From positions 496,001 through 560,000 of the forward strand of contig NZ_LT629783.1 of NCBI RefSeq assembly GCF_900105835.1: a stretch of 64,000 nucleotides of DNA. Reading direction: 5' to 3'. This document shows, piece by piece, positions 62,891 to 64,000 of this stretch. The notes beneath the pieces are model-generated. The model was not told where the DNA came from. It did not search any database and saw only the letters and a program-made list of their open reading frames with translations. The translations under genes and the position numbers were made by a program. This stretch comes from Pseudomonas fragi. Its GTDB lineage: Bacteria; Pseudomonadota; Gammaproteobacteria; Pseudomonadales; Pseudomonadaceae. The stretch's first letter is position 1. Each line of letters opens with the position of its first letter.

Positions 62891-63376
62891 ATGCAGATTC
62901 GCTTAACGCAAACCAGGGACTGGATGCTCTTGAAAAGTGTACGTCTTGCCGCACTGCAGGATGCGCCGACGGCATTTGGCGTGAGCTATCAGACGGCGGC
63001 CAGCGACACCGATGAACAATGGCAGGAGCGCGCCTCGTCGCAGATCGGTACGCAGTTCTGGCTGGCCTTCGAGGGCGCCAGGCCGGTCGGCATGATAGGC
63101 GCGAGGATCAGCTAGGCGGCCCGCTATAACCTGATCGGCATGTGGGTTGCGCCTCAATGGCGCGGTGCCGGTGCCGCTGCCCGACTGGTGGGCGCAGTGA
63201 AAGCCCGGGCGCGGCAGAGTGGTCATGACAGTGTGTATCTGGACGTATCCCCGGACAATGACAGAGCTTGCGGCTTCTATCTGAATCAGGGTTTTGTCTT
63301 TATGGACGAATGGGAGCCCTTGGCCAGCCACCCCCATATCAGGGTGCAGACGATGCGTTGGGACGTGGGCGGCTGA
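62891..63376 (+). pseudogene. GNAT-family acetyltransferase with an in-frame amber stop
   Basis: The first half (MQIRLTQTRDWMLLKSVRLA through GMIGARIS) ends at TAG 63113-63115. The next codons continue in the same frame as AARYNLIGMWVAPQWRGAGAAARLVGAVKARA with the acetyl-CoA motif, down to a stop at 63376. Ignoring the TAG gives one normal 161-residue GNAT. The TAG could be a single C-to-T change from CAG. Without suppression the product lacks the cofactor site. A restart at ATG 63140 could make only the C-terminal part. Confidence 0.85.
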
Positions 63377-63517
63377 ATTGTGCTGTAGGGACAGAGGCGG
63401 GGGCGGGCCAGGTTCCACTTGCTGCCGCGCTGCAAAAACCAGCCTGAGCCAGCCCATAAACGCCTCTCGTCGAAATATCTGTCAGATAAATTGACCAGAA
63501 TAGTCCTACGCAGTTAA

Positions 63518-63533
63518 CTGTACGTTCATACAG
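63518..63533 (+). promoter_or_regulatory. LexA (SOS) box
   Basis: CTGTACGTTCATACAG has the CTG-N10-CAG form, 20 bp before the umuD start. SOS control of the umuDC operon is the expected arrangement. Confidence 0.9.
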
Positions 63534-63552
63534 TTATCGTAAGGCGTGCGTC

Positions 63553-63981
63553 ATGAGCTTCACTTCCCTCGGTCCCATTGCAGCAGATGGCGTTCGCCTG
63601 CCACTTTGCTCCTTCAAAGTCCCCGCCGGGTTTCCGTCGCCGGCGGCGGATCATATCGAGAAGGAGATTTCCCTTGATGAGCTGCTCGGTATCCGTGCGC
63701 CCCATGTGTACCTGGTGCGCATCGATGGCGACAGCATGCAGGGTGTGGGGATTTATTCCGGCGACCTTGCGGTGGTTGACCGCGCCATCGAGCCAGGCCA
63801 CGGTCATGTGGTGGTGGCGCTGCTCAATAACGATCCGATCTGCAAGCGTCTGTGCCTGCGCGGCAAGAGCGTGGTGCTGCAATCCGAAAACCCCAAGTAC
63901 CCGGATCGTTATGTACTGGAAGGCGATGAGCTGACAGTCTGGGGCGTGATTACCTACACCGTGCGCAGTCATGGCCACTAA
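63553..63981 (+). CDS. umuD: UmuD, LexA-family autoprotease subunit of DNA polymerase V
   Basis: 142 residues. Self-cleavage site Ala25-Gly26 (in KVPAGFPSPAADH), catalytic Ser61 in GDSMQG and Lys98 in DPICKRL. After RecA-stimulated cleavage UmuD' joins UmuC for translesion synthesis. Preceded by a LexA box; its end overlaps the umuC start. Confidence 0.95.
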   Translation: MSFTSLGPIAADGVRLPLCSFKVPAGFPSPAADHIEKEISLDELLGIRAPHVYLVRIDGDSMQGVGIYSGDLAVVDRAIEPGHGHVVVALLNNDPICKRLCLRGKSVVLQSENPKYPDRYVLEGDELTVWGVITYTVRSHGH

Positions 63982-64000
63982 GTCTGCGCCGGTTTTCGCG
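63971..64000 (+). CDS. umuC: UmuC, DNA polymerase V catalytic subunit (5' end only)
   Basis: An ATG at 63971 overlaps the end of umuD and opens MATKSAPVFA before the window ends, the expected N-terminus just before the conserved LIDCNxFYASCE block. Partial, so the assignment rests on position. Confidence 0.7.
   Translation, partial: MATKSAPVFA

Overview
The window looks like chromosomal DNA of a Pseudomonas of the fluorescens lineage. The evidence is the high GC content, many REP-type palindromes (GTGGGAGCGGGCTTGCTCGCGAT and variants), and typical pseudomonad genes (DUF1853/nadK/rhomboid/DUF1315/DUF2797/pepN block, arsRBCH, periplasmic broad-specificity amino-acid racemase). The racemase resembles those described from P. 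taetrolens and P. putida, which hints at the P. fragi/P. taetrolens neighbourhood; this is inference only.

Layout. 1-493: four tandem 131-bp REP-bearing units. 0.5-10.2 kb: housekeeping genes (cytochrome b561, DUF1853, NAD kinase, metallophosphatase, rhomboid protease, DUF1315, DUF2797, aminopeptidase N, alkaline-phosphatase-family protein). 10.3-14.4 kb: TonB-dependent siderophore receptor with a Fur box, a 530-bp inverted-repeat element with a nested REP pair, and the periplasmic racemase. 14.8-19.8 kb: an orphan secreted protein, a small EamA protein, and a four-gene cluster (DUF347 membrane protein, lipoprotein, response regulator, sensor kinase).

20.1-42.0 kb is the most unusual part: a partial second flagellar locus. 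It has flhA (broken by a one-base deletion), a winged-helix regulator that runs into flhA, a flagellin-sugar set (DegT aminotransferase intact; acyl carrier protein and ketoacyl synthase decayed), a 1172-residue multi-domain glycosyltransferase, two tandem flagellins, flgA, and a complete divergent flgBCDEFGHIJKL operon followed by an unrecognised gene. Two sigma-54-type promoters (before the aminotransferase and before flgB) and terminators are visible. No other export-apparatus gene, no basal-body ring, switch, motor, cap or chaperone gene, and no flgM or flgN, is present. The layout suggests a lateral-type axial cluster that has lost, or borrows from the primary system, its export and motor parts.

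42.0-47.8 kb: XRE regulator, DUF2834, AzlCD amino-acid exporter, the arsRBCH arsenic operon, and a second tandem REP array (four 104-bp units). 47.9-60.7 kb: tRNA methyltransferase-like protein, LysR/LysE pair, further LysR regulators beside an SDR, a GST and an LLM flavin oxidoreductase, a repetitive glycine-rich lipoprotein, a small P-loop kinase-like protein, and an MFS-LysR-FAD dehydrogenase group that may take up and oxidise a 2-hydroxy acid. 60.9-63.4 kb: a run of small enzymes (methyltransferase, GFA, DUF2867, two GNATs, the second with an in-frame amber stop). The window ends with a LexA box, umuD and the first codons of umuC.
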